Shown here: positions 1 through 10,755 of the stretch, piece after piece
How positions within the stretch are numbered: position 1 is the stretch's first letter
Layout of the letters: every line of letters begins with the position of its first letter
Assembly: GCA_963706755.1 (NCBI GenBank)
Contig: CAVPNH010000014.1
Location: 129,836 to 193,835, forward strand
Reading direction: 5' to 3'
Length of the DNA: 64,000 bases
Origin: RPQJ01 sp963706755
Lineage (GTDB): Bacteria; Pseudomonadota; Gammaproteobacteria; Steroidobacterales; Steroidobacteraceae
Notes under the pieces: model-generated
What the model saw: only the letters and a program-made list of their open reading frames with translations
The model's database searches: none
What the model was told of the DNA's origin: nothing
Translations under genes and position numbers: made by a program

Positions 1-2252
1 GGAGGAGGGCGAGCGACGGCGCTGGCCGCAGGGCACGCCCGCGGCTGCCGGCGCGCTCATCGAGCACGAACTCACGCTGATCGCGGAGCTCGGTTACGAG
101 GCGTACTTCCTCACCGTGCACGACATCGTCAACTTCGCGCGCAGCCGCGGCATCCTCTGCCAGGGCCGGGGTTCCGCGGCCAACTCCGCCGTGTGCTACT
201 GCCTCGGCATCACCGAGGTGGACCCGGCGCGCATGTCGCTGCTCTTCGAGCGCTTCATTTCGCGCGAGCGCAACGAGCCGCCCGACATCGACGTGGACTT
301 CGAGCACGAGCGGCGCGAGGAAGTGATCCAGTACGTCTACGCGAAGTACGGGCGCCACCGCGCGGCGCTGACCGCGACGGTGATCTGTTACCGGCCGCGG
401 AGCGCCATCCGCGACGTGGCGAAGGCACTCGGCCTCGATCCCCTGCAGGTAAGCACGCTCGCCCGGTCCATGCAGTGGTGGGATGGGTCGAACATCGACG
501 CAGGGCGCGTGCGCGAGGCGGGGCTCGATCCCGAAAGCCCGGTGCTCGCGCGCGTGATTGCGCTCGCCCGCGCGCTGCTCGGCTTCCCGCGGCACCTCTC
601 GCAGCACGTCGGCGGCTTCGTCATCGCGCGCGACCTGCTCGAGGAACTGGTGCCGGTTGAGAACGCGGCAATGGAGGATCGCACGGTCATCCAGTGGGAC
701 AAGGACGACCTCGACGCGCTCGGCCTCCTCAAGGTGGACGTGCTCGGGCTCGGCATGCTGGCCGCCATCCGCCGCGCCTTCGTCATGGTCGAGGAGTTCC
801 GCGGCACGCGGCTCACGCTCGCGAACGTGCCGGCCGAGGATCCGGCCGTGTACGCGATGATCGGCCGCGGCGACACCATGGGCGTGTTCCAGATCGAGTC
901 GCGCGCGCAGATGGCGATGCTGCCGCGCCTGAAGCCCCTGAATTACTACGACCTCGTGATCGAGGTGGCCATCATCCGCCCCGGGCCGATCCAGGGAGAT
1001 ATGGTGCACCCATACCTCCGCGCGACGAAGCGGGCTCGAGCCCGTGAGCTACCCGAGCCTGGAAGTCGAGGACGTGTTGAAGCGCACGCTCGGCGTGCCG
1101 ATCTTCCAGGAGCAGGTGATGCAGCTCGCGGTCGTGGCCGCGGGCTTCACGCCGGGCGAGGCCGACCAGCTGCGCCGGGCCATGGCCGCGTGGAAGCGCA
1201 AGGGCGGGCTCGGCCACTTCGAGGACCGCCTCATCCGCGGCATGCGCGAGCGGGGTTACGCCGAGGAGTTCGCGAGGCAGATCTTCCGGCAGATCCTCGG
1301 ATTCGGGGAGTACGGCTTCCCGGAGTCGCACGCCGCGAGCTTCGCGCTGCTCGTGTACGTGTCGGCCTGGCTCAAGCGCCACGAGCCTGCGGCCTTCACG
1401 GCGGCACTCATCAACAGCCAGCCGATGGGGTTCTACGCGCCGTCCCAGCTGGTGCAGGACGCGCGCCGGCACGGCGTCGAGGTGCGGCCGGCCGATGCGC
1501 TCGCGAGCGACTGGGACTGCACGCTCGAGCGGCGCGAGGACGGCACGGCAGCGCTGCGCCTCGGGCTCCGGGTCGTGAAGGGCCTGTCGCGGCAGGCCGC
1601 GCTCCGTCTCGTTGCGGCGCGGGGCGAGCGCGGCTTCGAGAGCGTGCAGGATCTCGCCGAACGGGCAGGACTCGACCGTCGTGAGCTGGGCTGTCTTGCG
1701 GCCGCGGGCGTGCTCGGGGGCTTCGCGGGCCATCGCCACCGCGCGGCCTGGAACGTCGCGGGAACGGAGACACCAATGCCCCTGTTACCACGGCCGCGCA
1801 TCGCCGAGGGCCTTCCCCTGCTGCGTGCGCCGCGCGAGGGGGAGGACATCGTCGCCGACTACGCGCACACCGGGCTCACGCTGCGGCGTCATCCGCTCGC
1901 GCTGCTGCGCCGGCGGCTCGAGGCGCGGGGGATCGTGACCGCCGAGCGCCTGCGCGGGATGCAAAACGGCTCGACGGTGCGCACGGCCGGACTCGTCATC
2001 ACCCGGCAGCGGCCGGGCAGCGCACAGGGCGTCACCTTCGTGACGCTCGAGGACGAGACGGGCTACGTCAACCTGATCGTGTGGCGGGACGTCGCCGAAA
2101 GGCAGCGGCAGGCACTTGTCGGCTCACGGCTGATGGGCGTGGCCGGGGAGCTGCAGCTGGAAGGCGAAGTGATGCACGTGATCGCGCGCCGGCTGGTGGA
2201 CCTGTCGCGCTGGCTGGGCAGGATCGCTGCGCCATCGCGGGATTTTCACTGA
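1..2252 (+). CDS. dnaE2: Error-prone DNA polymerase DnaE2 (5' partial, frameshifted)
   Basis: This is a C-family DNA polymerase alpha subunit of the DnaE2 (ImuC) type, used for translesion synthesis after DNA damage. The frame is open from base 2, so the N-terminal PHP domain and part of the palm lie outside the window. The catalytic motif PDIDVDFEHERREEVI is visible near 280-330, followed by fingers sequence (QHVGGFVIAR), VPIFQEQVMQL near 1100, and an OB-fold region (VTFVTLEDETGYVNLIVW) near 2030-2090. The reading frame changes by one base between about 1008 and 1040: codons up to MVHPYLR and codons from GLEPVSYPS onward are in different frames, yet both match the family. A sequencing indel is likelier than true inactivation because everything else is conserved. 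The family usually sits in an imuA-imuB-dnaE2 cassette; the upstream members would lie outside the window. Confidence 0.93.
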
Positions 2253-2337
2253 ATCCACAAGGGCTGGCGACCGGCACGGATGGTCAGGTTCTGCGAGGCA
2301 GCGAGCGCCTGCGAGGTGGCCAGCACTCGAGGGGACG

Positions 2338-2586
2338 TCAACTCTTGCGGGGTGGGCGGCCGTCGCCAATGTCGTAGTCGTCGAAATCGCTCAGGAGTTC
2401 GGACGTACGTTTCTGCTCGAGCATCCGCTCGAGCCTGCGCCACGCGGGTTCTTCCACGTTGCGTGCGGCGCCGCGCTTGCGCTTGTCTAGATCCTGCATC
2501 AAACGGTCCACGTCGAGCGCGTCTTCGCCGCCCGCGACGTCGTCGTCCTCTTCTTCGAACTCGTCTGACTCGGGCTTCTCGGCCAT
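2338..2586 (-). CDS. Small acidic protein resembling the PA3496 family
   Basis: An 82-residue protein starting at ATG 2586 (MAEKPESDEF). The N-terminal 30 residues are very acidic. The middle is basic and helical (RRLERMLEQKR), and the tail runs LLSDFDDYDIGDG. This acidic-then-RRxxExxLExKR-then-acidic layout matches small gammaproteobacterial proteins annotated as PA3496-like, for which no firm biochemical role is known. It has no signal peptide or membrane segment, so it is presumably cytoplasmic. It converges on dnaE2 and lies downstream of the thioredoxin-like gene on the same strand. The start is inferred from composition; the frame stays open further upstream, but that part overlaps the neighbouring gene. 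Confidence 0.6.
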   Translation of the reverse strand: MAEKPESDEFEEEDDDVAGGEDALDVDRLMQDLDKRKRGAARNVEEPAWRRLERMLEQKRTSELLSDFDDYDIGDGRPPRKS

Positions 2587-2671
2587 TGCGGGACCCGGGA
2601 GCTTTCCTTGGTGCGATTTGCGGCCTCTTATACTTCGCTCGCCCCGCACGGGCAAGGCCGGTGCGGGCTGG

Positions 2672-3454
2672 TCAGTGCAGGAGGCTCGACATCCGGCGGC
2701 GGTAGCTCGCCACGAGCTCGTGGCCCTCGCCCAGCACCGCGAATGCACCGACCATGCTGCGCCGCGCGAGTTCGTCGCCAAATCTGCGGTCGCGGCGCAT
2801 GAGCTCGAGCCACTCGGCAAGCGCGGTGGCATAGTCGCCGGCGGTTGCATGGTGCGCTGCAATAGCGTGGCGCGCCCCGTGGTCACCCGGGTCGGCGTCG
2901 ATGGCGGATCGCAAGGCCGCGAAGTCCGGCCGGGCGACGGCTGCCTCGAGGAAGCCCGCGCGGGCGCGCAGCGCCGCCAGCACGGGATGTGCCGGGTCAC
3001 TGGCGGCGAGGCGGTCGATCGTCGCGCGGGCAGCCGTCGCGTCGCGGGCCTCGAGTTGCGCCCCTGCGGCATCGGCGAGCGCCTCGGGACCCTCCCGGTC
3101 CCCGTGGCTTGCGGGCAACAGGTACTTGTCCAGCAGCGCCCGGATCGATGCCTCGGGCTGGACGCCGACGAACTGCTCGGCGGCCTTGCCGCCGTGAAAC
3201 AGGATCACCGTCGGGATGCTGCGGATGCCGAACTGCGCGGCGACCTGTGGCTCTTCGTCGGTGTTGACCTTGGCGAGCGCGAATCGGCCGCCATAGTCGT
3301 CGGCGATGCGATCGAGGAGCGGCATCAGCGTCCGGCAGGGCCCGCACCACGGCGCCCAGAAGTCCGCCAGCACGGGTCGCGTCGCCGACGCCTCGACGAC
3401 CGACGACCCGAAGGTCGCGGCCGTCGCGGAGAACTTGAAGGGTGTCCCGGTCAT
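2672..3454 (-). CDS. ybbN: Thioredoxin-TPR co-chaperone CnoX (YbbN)
   Basis: A 260-residue protein with an N-terminal thioredoxin domain (about residues 1-110). It carries the active-site motif FWAPWCGPCR near residue 40 and the cis-proline segment RSIPTVILF. A helical, alanine-rich TPR-like C-terminal half follows. This architecture is CnoX/YbbN, a holdase that protects proteins from oxidation and hands them to GroEL and DnaK. It keeps both cysteines of CxxC, as many non-enteric homologues do, whereas E. coli YbbN has SxxC. The start at ATG 3454 (MTGTPFKF) is preferred to upstream options because it begins just before the fold. The protein should be cytoplasmic and has no signal peptide. It is transcribed divergently from putA. 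Confidence 0.88.
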   Translation of the reverse strand: MTGTPFKFSATAATFGSSVVEASATRPVLADFWAPWCGPCRTLMPLLDRIADDYGGRFALAKVNTDEEPQVAAQFGIRSIPTVILFHGGKAAEQFVGVQPEASIRALLDKYLLPASHGDREGPEALADAAGAQLEARDATAARATIDRLAASDPAHPVLAALRARAGFLEAAVARPDFAALRSAIDADPGDHGARHAIAAHHATAGDYATALAEWLELMRRDRRFGDELARRSMVGAFAVLGEGHELVASYRRRMSSLLH

Positions 3455-3598
3455 GAATCCGCCTGGCTCCTGAAGGGGCCCCGATTGTCCAAAGGGGCGG
3501 CAGGGCGGGCAAGGCCGGAATGCACGCATGAGGATAGCCGGTCGCAGGGCGGCACGATTCGCTAAGATTCGCGCTTACCTCGCACGAGTGCCGAAGCC

Positions 3599-6500
3599 AT
3601 GTCCAGCGCATCCCGCGACGCCACGACCTCCCGTTTCCTGTTCCCCGACGTCGAGGATTTCCTGACCCCCGTCGGCCGGGCGATCAACGAAGATTTCCTG
3701 GCGGACGAAGAGTCGGTCGTGAGACGGCTGGCCAACGCGGCACGCATGAGCCCGGCGGATTCCGCGCAGGTGCAGGCGACGGCGGCGCGCCTCGTGCATG
3801 CGGTGCGCAAGGCGCCGGCGGCCAAGTCGGGACTGGACGCGTTCCTCCGGCAATACGATCTGTCCTCGCAGGAAGGCGTGATCCTGATGTGCCTCGCCGA
3901 GGCGCTGCTCCGGATCTCCGGACGACGAGACCGCGGACCGCCTGATCGCGGACAAGCTCAAGGCGGGCGACTGGGCCAGCCACCTGGGCGACAGCCAGTC
4001 GCTGTTCGTGAACGCCTCGACCTGGGGGCTGATGCTGACCGGGCGCATCATCCGGCTGGACGCGGGCGACATCGCGGCGCCGCAGGGCGCCATCTCGCGC
4101 GTCGTGGGACGAATGGGCGAGCCGGTCGTGCGCACCGCGATGCGGCAGGCGATGCGCATCATGGGGCACCAGTTCGTGATGGGACGCAGCATCGCCGAGG
4201 CGCTGGACAATTCCCTCAAGGGCGACAACCGCCGCTATCGCTACACCTTCGACATGCTGGGCGAAGCAGCACTCACCGGCGCGGATGCCGACCGCTATTT
4301 CGAGGCCTACGGCAGCGCCATCAAGGCGCTGCACGCGCGGGTCGGCGAGTACGCCGACTTCGAGGCGCGCCCGAGCGTCTCGGTGAAGCTCTCCGCCATG
4401 CACCCGCGCTTCGAGCGCGCGCATCACCGGCGCGTGCTCGCCGATCTCGCGCCGCGGCTGGTGGAGCTCTGCGTCGCCGCGCGCGACGCGGGCATTGCCC
4501 TCACGCTGGACACCGAGGAATCCGAGCGGCTCGAGCTCACCCTCGAGCTGCTCGAGGCCGTGTGCCGCTCGCCACGGCTCGACGGGTGGACGGGTTCGGC
4601 ATCGCCGTGCAGACCTACCAGAAGCGTGCGCTTGCGGTTCTGCGCTACGTGATCGGGCTCGCGCGCGACACGAAGCACATACTGCACGTGCGGCTGGTCA
4701 AGGGGGCCTACTGGGACGCCGAGATCAAGCGCGGGCAGGAACGGGGCCTGCCGGGGTATCCGGTGTTCACGCGCAAGCCGAACACGGACGTCTCCTATCT
4801 CGCCTGCGCGAAGCTCGTGTTCGACGAGGGCCGAGAGCTGTATCCGCAGTTCGCGACGCACAATGCGCACACGGTCGCGGCCGTGGCGCAGATGGCGAAG
4901 AACTCGGGGCGCGAGTTCGAGTTCCAGCGCCTGCACGGCATGGGCGAGGACCTCTATGCCGGGGTCACGAGCCCCGAGGGGCTGGGCGTGCCCTGCCGCG
5001 TGTACGCGCCCGTGGGCGAGCACGAGGATCTCCTGCCGTACCTGGTGCGACGGCTGCTCGAGAACGGCTCGAACACCTCGTTCGTGAACCGGATCGTCAA
5101 CGAGGACGAAGCGGTCGAGAGCATCGTGGCCGACCCCGTGCAGACCGTCGACGGCTACCCCCAGGCCGCGCACCCGCGCATCCCGCAGCCCGTGGACGTC
5201 TACCAGCCGGAGCGCCGCAATTCCCTGGGGCTGCACCTCGCTGACGGCGCGGTGCTGCGTGAGCTCGCAGACCGCATGGAACACGTCTCGCGGCGTCCGT
5301 GGGTCGCGCGACCCTGCATCGCGGGCAAGGAGCTGGACGGGCCGGAAAGATCCGGTGCGCAATCCTGCCAACACCGCCGAAGTCGTGGGCTCGGTCGTGG
5401 CGACGAGTTGGCGACGCGCAGGTGGACGAAGCCATCGGCATGGCTGCGAGGGCGCAGCCCGAGTGGGACGCTGCGGGGCCGGAGCCCCGCGCCGCGGCGC
5501 TCGATCGTGCCGCGGACCTGTTCGAGCAGGGCACGCACGAACTCGTGGCGATGTGCGTGCGCGAGGCGGGCAAGACCGTGCCGGACAGCATCGCCGAGGT
5601 GCGCGAGGCCGTCGATTTCCTGCGCTACTACGCTGCGCGGGCGCGCGAGGACTTCGGCAGGCCTTTGCGCCTGCCGGGACCGACCGGCGAGAGCAACGAC
5701 CTTTCGATGGCGGGCCGCGGCGTGTTCGCCTGCGTGAGCCCGTGGAACTTTCCGCTCGCGATCTTCGCGGGCCAGGTGGCTGCGGCGCTCGCGGCAGGCA
5801 ACGCCGTGATCGCAAAGCCCGCCGAGCAGACGCCGCTGGTGGCGGCGCAGGCGGTGCGGCTGCTGCTGCAGGCCGGCATTCCGGGCGAGGTGCTGCAATT
5901 TCTGCCGGGCAAGGGCTCCGTCGTGGGTGCGCGCGCCGTGGCCGACGCCCGCGTCGCGGGCGTTGCGTTCACCGGGTCGAACGAGACGGCCCACCTGATT
6001 CACCGCAGCCTCGCGGCGCGCGAGGGCGCGATCCCGGTGCTGATCGCGGAGACGGGCGGGCTCAATGCGATGATCGTCGACAGTTCGGCGCTTCCGGAGC
6101 AGGTCGTGATCGACGCTGCTCTGTCGGCGTTCAACAGTGCCGGGCAGCGCTGCTCGGCGCTGCGCATCCTCTGCGTGCAGGAGGACATCGCGCCCAAGGT
6201 GAAGCGGCTGCTCGCGGGCTACATGAACGAGCTCTTCATCGGCGACCCGGCGATGCTCGGCACCGACGTCGGCCCGGTGATCGACGAGCCGGCGCGCGAG
6301 ATGCTCGAGGCACACGCTCGCAGCATCGTGCAGGGAGCCGCCTGGCACCATCGCTGCGAACTCGGCCCGGCGACGCGTTCGGGCAGCTTCGTCGCGCCGC
6401 TCGCAGTGCAGATCGAGTCGCTGGGCGTGCTCGAGCGCGAGGTGTTCGGGCCGATCCTGCACGTGCTGCCGTACCGGGCCCGCGATCTCGAGGGCCTCGT

Positions 6501-6786
6501 CGATGCGATCAACGGCACTGGCTACGGGCTCACCTTCGGTATCCACAGTCGCATCGACAGCACGGTGCGGCGCGTCGCCTCGCGGATCAACGCGGGCAAC
6601 GTCTACGTGAACCGAAACATCATCGGGGCCGTGGTCGGGACCCAGCCCTTCGGGGGCTGCGGACTCTCGGGCACCGGCCCGAAGGCCGGTGGGCCGCGGT
6701 ATCTCCACAGGTTCGCGCACGAACGCACCCTGACCATCAACACCTCGGCGGTGGGTGGCAACGCGTCGCTGCTGGCCATGGAATAG
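3599..6786 (+). CDS. putA: Bifunctional proline dehydrogenase / P5C dehydrogenase PutA (four frameshifts)
   Basis: PutA oxidises proline to glutamate in two steps: an FAD-linked proline dehydrogenase and an NAD-linked L-glutamate-gamma-semialdehyde dehydrogenase. About 1060 residues are encoded, matching bifunctional PutA; the N-terminal ribbon-helix-helix DNA-binding domain of E. coli PutA is absent. The PRODH barrel shows YLVRRLLENGSNTSFVNR near 5040-5090. The ALDH part has SPWNFPLAIFAGQ, FTGSNETA, the general-base ETGG and the catalytic cysteine in NSAGQRCSALR (near 6135). The frame changes at about 3917, 4589 (a G seems to be missing in gacgggtgg), 5347 (extra A in ggaaaga) and 5405. All segments continue the same family alignment, so these look like sequence errors. 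The stop is 3 bp before the sdaA start, which suggests a proline/serine catabolic operon. Confidence 0.93.
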
Positions 6787-6789
6787 CCT

Positions 6790-8161
<1,372 letters not shown>

Positions 8162-8179
8162 GGAGGCGGTTAGTGATCC

Positions 8180-8200
8180 GCGGATAGCGGATAGCGGATA
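8180..8200. repeat. Three tandem copies of GCGGATA
   Basis: Three perfect head-to-tail copies of the heptamer GCGGATA lie between sdaA and the SDR gene. A looser continuation (GTAAGAACGGATGGCGG) follows up to about 8217. The spacer is otherwise unremarkable. A role is not evident; slippage-prone intergenic repeats of this kind are common in draft high-GC genomes. Confidence 0.8.
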
Positions 8201-8242
8201 GTAAGAACGGATGGCGGTCAGTGGACAGGGTGGAGCCGATCG

Positions 8243-8950
8243 ATGGAAAAGCAGAAGCAGGTCGTGGTCGTCACGGGGGCTTTCGGCGTGCTGGGGACGG
8301 CCGTGGCGCGCGTCTTCGCGAAGCGCGGCGCGCAGCTCGCACTCCTCGACCTGTCGCAGCAGCCTCCGACGGCGCTGCAGGAGGAATTCGGTGCCAGGCA
8401 CCTGTTCCTCGGCGGGGTGGACCTGGGCGAGGTGGAATCGAGCCGCAGGGCCATGGCCGCCGCTGCGATGCGCTTCGGCGGCATCGACGTGCTGGTGAAC
8501 GTTGCCGGCGGATTCCAGTGGGAGACGCTGCACGAGGGCTCGGTCGAGACCTGGGACCAGCTCTACCACATGAACCTGCGCACTGCGGTCGTGGGTTGCA
8601 AAGTGGCGCTGCCGGCGCTGATCGAGCGCGGCCGTGGCAGCATCGTGAACATCGGCGCCGGTGCCGCGGCGGGCCGCGCGGGCGCGGGACTGGGCGCGTA
8701 CGCCGCGTCCAAGGCCGGAGTGCTGAAGTTGACCGAGAGCCTGGCGGAGGAACTCAAGGACCGCGGCATCACGGTGAACGCGGTCCTTCCGTCCATCATC
8801 GACACGCCGCGAAACCGCGCGGACATGCCGGACGCGGACTTCACGCGCTGGGTGAAGCCGGAAGCGATCGCCGACGTCGTGGCGTTCCTCGCATCCGACG
8901 CAGCCCGGGCCGTGACCGGGGCCGCGATCCCGGTCGCCGGGCGTACCTAG
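8243..8950 (+). CDS. SDR family oxidoreductase
   Basis: A 235-residue classical short-chain dehydrogenase/reductase. The Rossmann glycine motif is TGAFGVLG (residues about 11-18). The NNAG-equivalent is NVAGG, the catalytic serine region is VNIGAGAAAG, and the YxxxK pair is in AYAASKAG. A proline-rich segment typical of SDRs (NAVLPSIIDTPRNR) follows. The acidic residue after beta-2 (LLDLSQQ) suggests NAD rather than NADP as cofactor, by family rule. The substrate cannot be told. The start is ATG 8243. It converges with the SixA-like gene, and the two 3' ends overlap by 4 bp. Confidence 0.85.
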   Translation: MEKQKQVVVVTGAFGVLGTAVARVFAKRGAQLALLDLSQQPPTALQEEFGARHLFLGGVDLGEVESSRRAMAAAAMRFGGIDVLVNVAGGFQWETLHEGSVETWDQLYHMNLRTAVVGCKVALPALIERGRGSIVNIGAGAAAGRAGAGLGAYAASKAGVLKLTESLAEELKDRGITVNAVLPSIIDTPRNRADMPDADFTRWVKPEAIADVVAFLASDAARAVTGAAIPVAGRT

Positions 8951-9444
8951 GCCAGGTTCCGGGGATAGTCGAACTCGACGTCCTGTCCGCTGCCCCAGTC
9001 GAGCTCGCTCCAGTCGTCGAGCGCGAAGGTCGCCGTAAACACGGCGCAGGTCGGCATGTTGTCCATGCGCTCCCCCGCCGACAGCCGGTTCGCGAAGTCC
9101 GTGATGCCCGGATTGTGTCCAAAGACCATCAGGTGCGGTGCGTGACCGCCGAGGTCGCGGACCACGGCAAGCAGGTCGGCGGGGGAGGCGAGGTAAAGCC
9201 GCTCGTCCTGGCCCACCAGGCTCGCGGGCACCTTGAGTTCGCGCGCCATGATCGTGGCCGTCGTGAGCGCGCGCACCGCCGGGCTCGACAGGATCATGTC
9301 GGGGCGCAGCTTCCGCGCCCGCAGGCGCCGCGCCATTTCCGGCGCGTCGCGCTGTCCCCGGCGGTTGAGGGGCCGGTCCCAGTCCTGCTGGCCCGCGAAC
9401 GGCGTATCTGACTTTGCGTGGCGCACCAGCGTGAGGCGTTTCAT
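8947..9444 (-). CDS. SixA-like histidine phosphatase
   Basis: A 165-residue histidine-phosphatase-superfamily protein of SixA size. The phosphohistidine motif is LTLVRHAKS at the N-terminus and the second catalytic histidine is in FGHNPGIT. The short, single-domain form fits SixA, which dephosphorylates phosphohistidine on small carrier domains in E. coli; the substrate here is inferred only. The start ATG 9444 overlaps the stop of the upstream Rieske gene in an ATGA junction, so it is translationally coupled to the end of the suf operon. Confidence 0.85.
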   Translation of the reverse strand: MKRLTLVRHAKSDTPFAGQQDWDRPLNRRGQRDAPEMARRLRARKLRPDMILSSPAVRALTTATIMARELKVPASLVGQDERLYLASPADLLAVVRDLGGHAPHLMVFGHNPGITDFANRLSAGERMDNMPTCAVFTATFALDDWSELDWGSGQDVEFDYPRNLA

Positions 9445-9749
9445 GGCGTACGGACCTCCACCTGCCCGTCGACGACGCGGGTCTCGTAGCAGCGCACCGG
9501 TTCGTAGGCGGGCGGCGACAATGCACGGCCGCTGCGCAGGCAGAAGCGCGCGCCGTGCCGGGGGCAGATGACCTCGGCGCCCTCGACCTGTCCGCCGGCG
9601 AGCCCGCCGCCGTCGTGCGTGCACACGTCCTCGACCGCGAGGAATTCGCCGTTCACGTTGAAGACCGCGACGAACACCTCGTCCACCTCGGCCGTGGCGT
9701 AGTCGCCCGGCGGGATGGATGCTGCGGGGGCGACCTGCACCCAGCTCAC
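9441..9749 (-). CDS. Rieske 2Fe-2S ferredoxin, suf-operon associated
   Basis: A 102-residue single-domain Rieske protein. The two ligand boxes are CTHDGG and CPRHGARF, giving the Cys2-His2 set for a 2Fe-2S cluster. It resembles the ferredoxin subunit of non-haem iron oxygenases, but no oxygenase gene is nearby. The same gene is often found at the 3' end of suf operons in xanthomonads and relatives, so an electron-transfer role in cluster assembly is plausible but unproven. It overlaps sufT and the SixA-like gene by ATGA at both ends. Confidence 0.87.
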   Translation of the reverse strand: MSWVQVAPAASIPPGDYATAEVDEVFVAVFNVNGEFLAVEDVCTHDGGGLAGGQVEGAEVICPRHGARFCLRSGRALSPPAYEPVRCYETRVVDGQVEVRTP

Positions 9750-10294
9750 ATCATCCCCGTCTGCAGCCGCGCGGCTTCCGACATCATCGACTGGTCCCAG
9801 GGCGGGTCGAACACGAGTTCCACGTCGGCACGTTTCACGGTCGGGATGATCTCGACCTTCTCCCGCACGTCCTGCACCAGCACGTCGCCCATGCCGCAGC
9901 CCGGCGCGGTGAGTGTCATGGTCACCGCGACGACGCGGCCGTCCGGCTCGGAGGTCACGTCGCAGGTGTACACGAGCCCGAGGTCCACGACGTTGATCGG
10001 GATCTCCGGGTCGTAGCAGCCCCGCATCTGCTGCCAGGCGAGCGCACGCACGTCCTCGTCGTTCGCGTTCGGCGGCAGCTGCGGCACGTCCACCTTTTCC
10101 TTGCCGAGCGCGTCGGCATCCTTGCCCGCGATGCGGAACAGGTTGCCCTCCACGTAGACGGTGAAGCTGCCGCCGAGGGCCTGCGTGATGAACCCCTGCT
10201 GGCCTTCGCGTAGCTTCACCGCCACGCCCGCGGGCACGATGATCGCGTCCACGTCGCGGGTGAAGGTGACCGGTTCGTTGTCCTGTCCGTACAC
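9746..10294 (-). CDS. sufT: Fe-S assembly protein SufT (DUF59/MIP18 family)
   Basis: A 182-residue protein. An N-terminal domain with a TQALGGSFTV element precedes a C-terminal MIP18/DUF59 domain (residues about 90-182). That domain holds CYDPEIPINVVDLGLVY, TLTAPGCGMG and the conserved FDPPWD. SufT helps mature Fe-S proteins under high demand. The GTG start at 10294 lies 14 bp after the sufU stop and has AGGGAG upstream, whereas the open frame extends into sufU. It is the seventh gene of the operon and overlaps the Rieske gene by ATGA. Confidence 0.9.
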   Translation of the reverse strand: MYGQDNEPVTFTRDVDAIIVPAGVAVKLREGQQGFITQALGGSFTVYVEGNLFRIAGKDADALGKEKVDVPQLPPNANDEDVRALAWQQMRGCYDPEIPINVVDLGLVYTCDVTSEPDGRVVAVTMTLTAPGCGMGDVLVQDVREKVEIIPTVKRADVELVFDPPWDQSMMSEAARLQTGMM

Positions 10295-10308
10295 GGCGGG
10301 CTCCCTGG

Positions 10309-10755
10309 TTACTCGGTACGCACGGGCTCGGTCTGCCGGTGCAGGGCGGCGTCGAGCGTGTGCCAGCAGAGGCTTGCGCATTTCACGCGTGCCGGGAACT
10401 GCCGCACGCCGGACAGGGCGCCCAGCTTGCCGAGGCCCGCCACGTCCACGTTCGCATCATCCTGCGTCAGCATCGCGTGCATGGTCGCGAACAGCTGCTC
10501 GGCCTCGGCCACCGACCGGCCCTTCACGCTCTCCGTGAGGAGCGAGGCGGATGCCACCGAGATGGCACAGCCGGTGCCCTGGAAGGATACGTCGCGAATC
10601 ACGCCGCCCTCGAGCCGTACGTAGAGCGTCAGCCGGTCGCCGCACAGCGGGTTGAACCCCTCGGCGTGGCAGTCGGCGTCCGGCATCGCCCGGAAATTCC
10701 GTGGATTGCGGTTGTGATCCACGATCACGTCGCGGTAGAGGTCGTTCAGGTCCAT
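10309..10755 (-). CDS. sufU: Fe-S scaffold / sulfur acceptor SufU
   Basis: A 148-residue IscU-like protein of the SufU class. Conserved cysteines are in NPLCGDRL, GTGCAIS and VKCASLCW, and the first motif lies in the usual zinc and sulfur-acceptor site. SufU takes persulfide from SufS and passes it to the SufBCD complex. The insertion between the second and third cysteine, typical of SufU against IscU, is present. The start ATG 10755 shares a base with the sufS stop (TGATG), so the pair is translationally coupled. Confidence 0.93.
   Translation of the reverse strand: MDLNDLYRDVIVDHNRNPRNFRAMPDADCHAEGFNPLCGDRLTLYVRLEGGVIRDVSFQGTGCAISVASASLLTESVKGRSVAEAEQLFATMHAMLTQDDANVDVAGLGKLGALSGVRQFPARVKCASLCWHTLDAALHRQTEPVRTE

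Noticed and set aside
4580..5410. Programmed frameshifting in putA
   Set aside because: Four events of differing direction without slippery heptamers or pausing structures; PutA is not known to need it.
8180..8200. GCGGATA tandem as a CRISPR or attachment site
   Set aside because: Three 7-bp copies with no spacers and no integrase or cas gene in the window.
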